DNA of 12,382 bases from Candidatus Parcubacteria bacterium. Lineage in GTDB: Bacteria; Patescibacteriota; Minisyncoccia; Phycocordibacterales; UBA1006. The stretch is taken from NCBI GenBank assembly GCA_027031875.1, contig JALVPH010000045.1, forward strand, positions 1 through 12,382, given 5' to 3'. Below are positions 11,821 to 12,382 of the stretch, in pieces. The notes under the pieces were generated by a model. That model did no database searches and was not told the origin of the DNA. It saw nothing but the letters and a program-made list of their open reading frames with translations. Made by a program: the position numbers and the translations under genes. Position 1 is the stretch's first letter, and each line of letters begins with the position of its first letter.

Positions 11821-12382
11821 ATGGCACAGCAAAACGATGGGAAATTACATCCGCTTTCACAAACAATTCGTGATGTAACGAAGATTTTTGTGGATATGGG
11901 ATTTGAAGTTGCGTCAGGTCCTCAACGAGAGGATCAGTGGCACAACTTTGATGCGCTCAATGTTCCGCAAGATCATCCGGCAAGAGATATGCAGGATACG
12001 TTCTTCTTAGAAGAGAAAGATGAGCAGGGAAGAAATAAGGTATTGAGAACACACACTTCATCAGTGCAAATTCGTTTTATGGAGTCGTTCCTCAAAGAGG
12101 GGAGAGAGCTTCCATTTAAAATTATCGCACCGGGGAGAGTCTTCCGTCAGGAAGCGACTGACCGCACGCACGAGGCACAGTTTCATCAACTCGAAGGGCT
12201 TGTGGTAGGTGAAGGCATTTCGCTTGCGCACCTCAAAGGAACACTTGAACACTTTCTCCATACTTTCTATGGTCGCCCGATTGAGTTTCGTTTTCGTCCC
12301 GGATACTTTCCTTTCGTGGAGCCAGGAATAGAAATTGATCTGAAGTTTGGGGAAAGGTGGATGGAAGTGCTCGGTGCAGGGA
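11821..12382 (+). CDS. pheS: Phenylalanyl-tRNA synthetase alpha subunit, partial
   Basis: The first 187 residues are present; the gene runs off the window. Class II synthetase catalytic subunit that, with PheT, charges tRNA-Phe. Recognisable parts: HPLSQTIRDVTKIFVDMGFE (10-29), HNFDALNVPQDHPARDMQDT (41-60), the TSSVQIRFM segment (79-87), motif 2 APGRVFRQEATDRTHEAQF (103-121) with FHQLEGL (121-127), LKGTLEHF (138-145), RPGYFPFVEPGIEID (159-173) and the start of the WMEVLGAG element (180-187). In E. coli the HP...T segment comes near residue 97; here it is at residue 10, so the N-terminal coiled-coil arm is missing. This is not a misplaced start: an in-frame TAA lies at 11779-11781 and the promoter directly precedes the ATG. 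Confidence 0.93.
   Translation, partial: MAQQNDGKLHPLSQTIRDVTKIFVDMGFEVASGPQREDQWHNFDALNVPQDHPARDMQDTFFLEEKDEQGRNKVLRTHTSSVQIRFMESFLKEGRELPFKIIAPGRVFRQEATDRTHEAQFHQLEGLVVGEGISLAHLKGTLEHFLHTFYGRPIEFRFRPGYFPFVEPGIEIDLKFGERWMEVLGAG

Noticed and set aside
1..12382. CRISPR array, insertion sequence, prophage or tRNA gene
   Set aside because: I looked for regularly spaced repeats, transposase or integrase motifs and tRNA T-loop/CCA patterns on both strands and found none.

Overview
The window reads as a piece of a bacterial chromosome from the Candidatus Patescibacteria (CPR), most likely a Parcubacteria/Paceibacteria-type lineage. This is an inference from several things. Proteins are short and streamlined. 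The gene set mixes a DnaQ/ExoX-type exonuclease, a beta-CASP RNase, an ATP-cone nuclease and a shortened PBP2. Genes are densely packed, and TGA is used as an ordinary stop (dus and the ATP-cone gene), which argues against the Gracilibacteria code 25. No phage, transposase, CRISPR, tRNA or rRNA gene is visible.

Layout. Positions 1-96 hold a two-way terminator and a REP-like palindrome. A DEDDh exonuclease with an ExoX-type tail lies on the minus strand (97-816). Positions 840-1200 contain a 20-bp perfect hairpin, a lone DnaA-box match and a probable 54-aa membrane protein gene (1014-1178) whose stop codon sits inside its own terminator. Next come ndk (1225-1710), a promoter-to-terminator segment without a convincing ORF that folds well and is my candidate small RNA (about 1773-1938), and a beta-CASP metallo-beta-lactamase (1960-3363). 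Pyruvate kinase is convergent to it (3439-4845, minus). A divergent promoter pair then starts a rightward run: ATP-cone/Mrr-type nuclease, a small very hydrophobic protein, PBP2, an MscS-type channel, trpS, an FtsQ/DivIB-like protein and dus. That run ends at a strong hairpin (11570-11608). After a second REP-like palindrome, pheS begins and runs off the window.

Functional themes are RNA and tRNA metabolism (beta-CASP RNase, TrpRS, Dus, PheRS), nucleotide and energy metabolism (Ndk, Pyk), envelope growth and division (PBP2, FtsQ-like, MscS, small membrane proteins) and DNA processing (exonuclease, ATP-cone nuclease).

The most general signal is promoter architecture. Seven genes have a TATACT/TATGAT/TACACT -10 box, six of them preceded by TGC, ending only 6-10 nt before the ATG and with no Shine-Dalgarno sequence. 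This implies leaderless or nearly leaderless mRNAs. Genes inside the rightward run instead carry AAGG/AGGA-type ribosome binding sites. This pattern also corrects several start codons (ndk, beta-CASP, pyk, mscS). The best candidates for something undescribed are the roughly 165-nt structured RNA, the ATP-cone nuclease, the PBP2 with almost no pedestal and the PheS that lacks its N-terminal coiled-coil arm.
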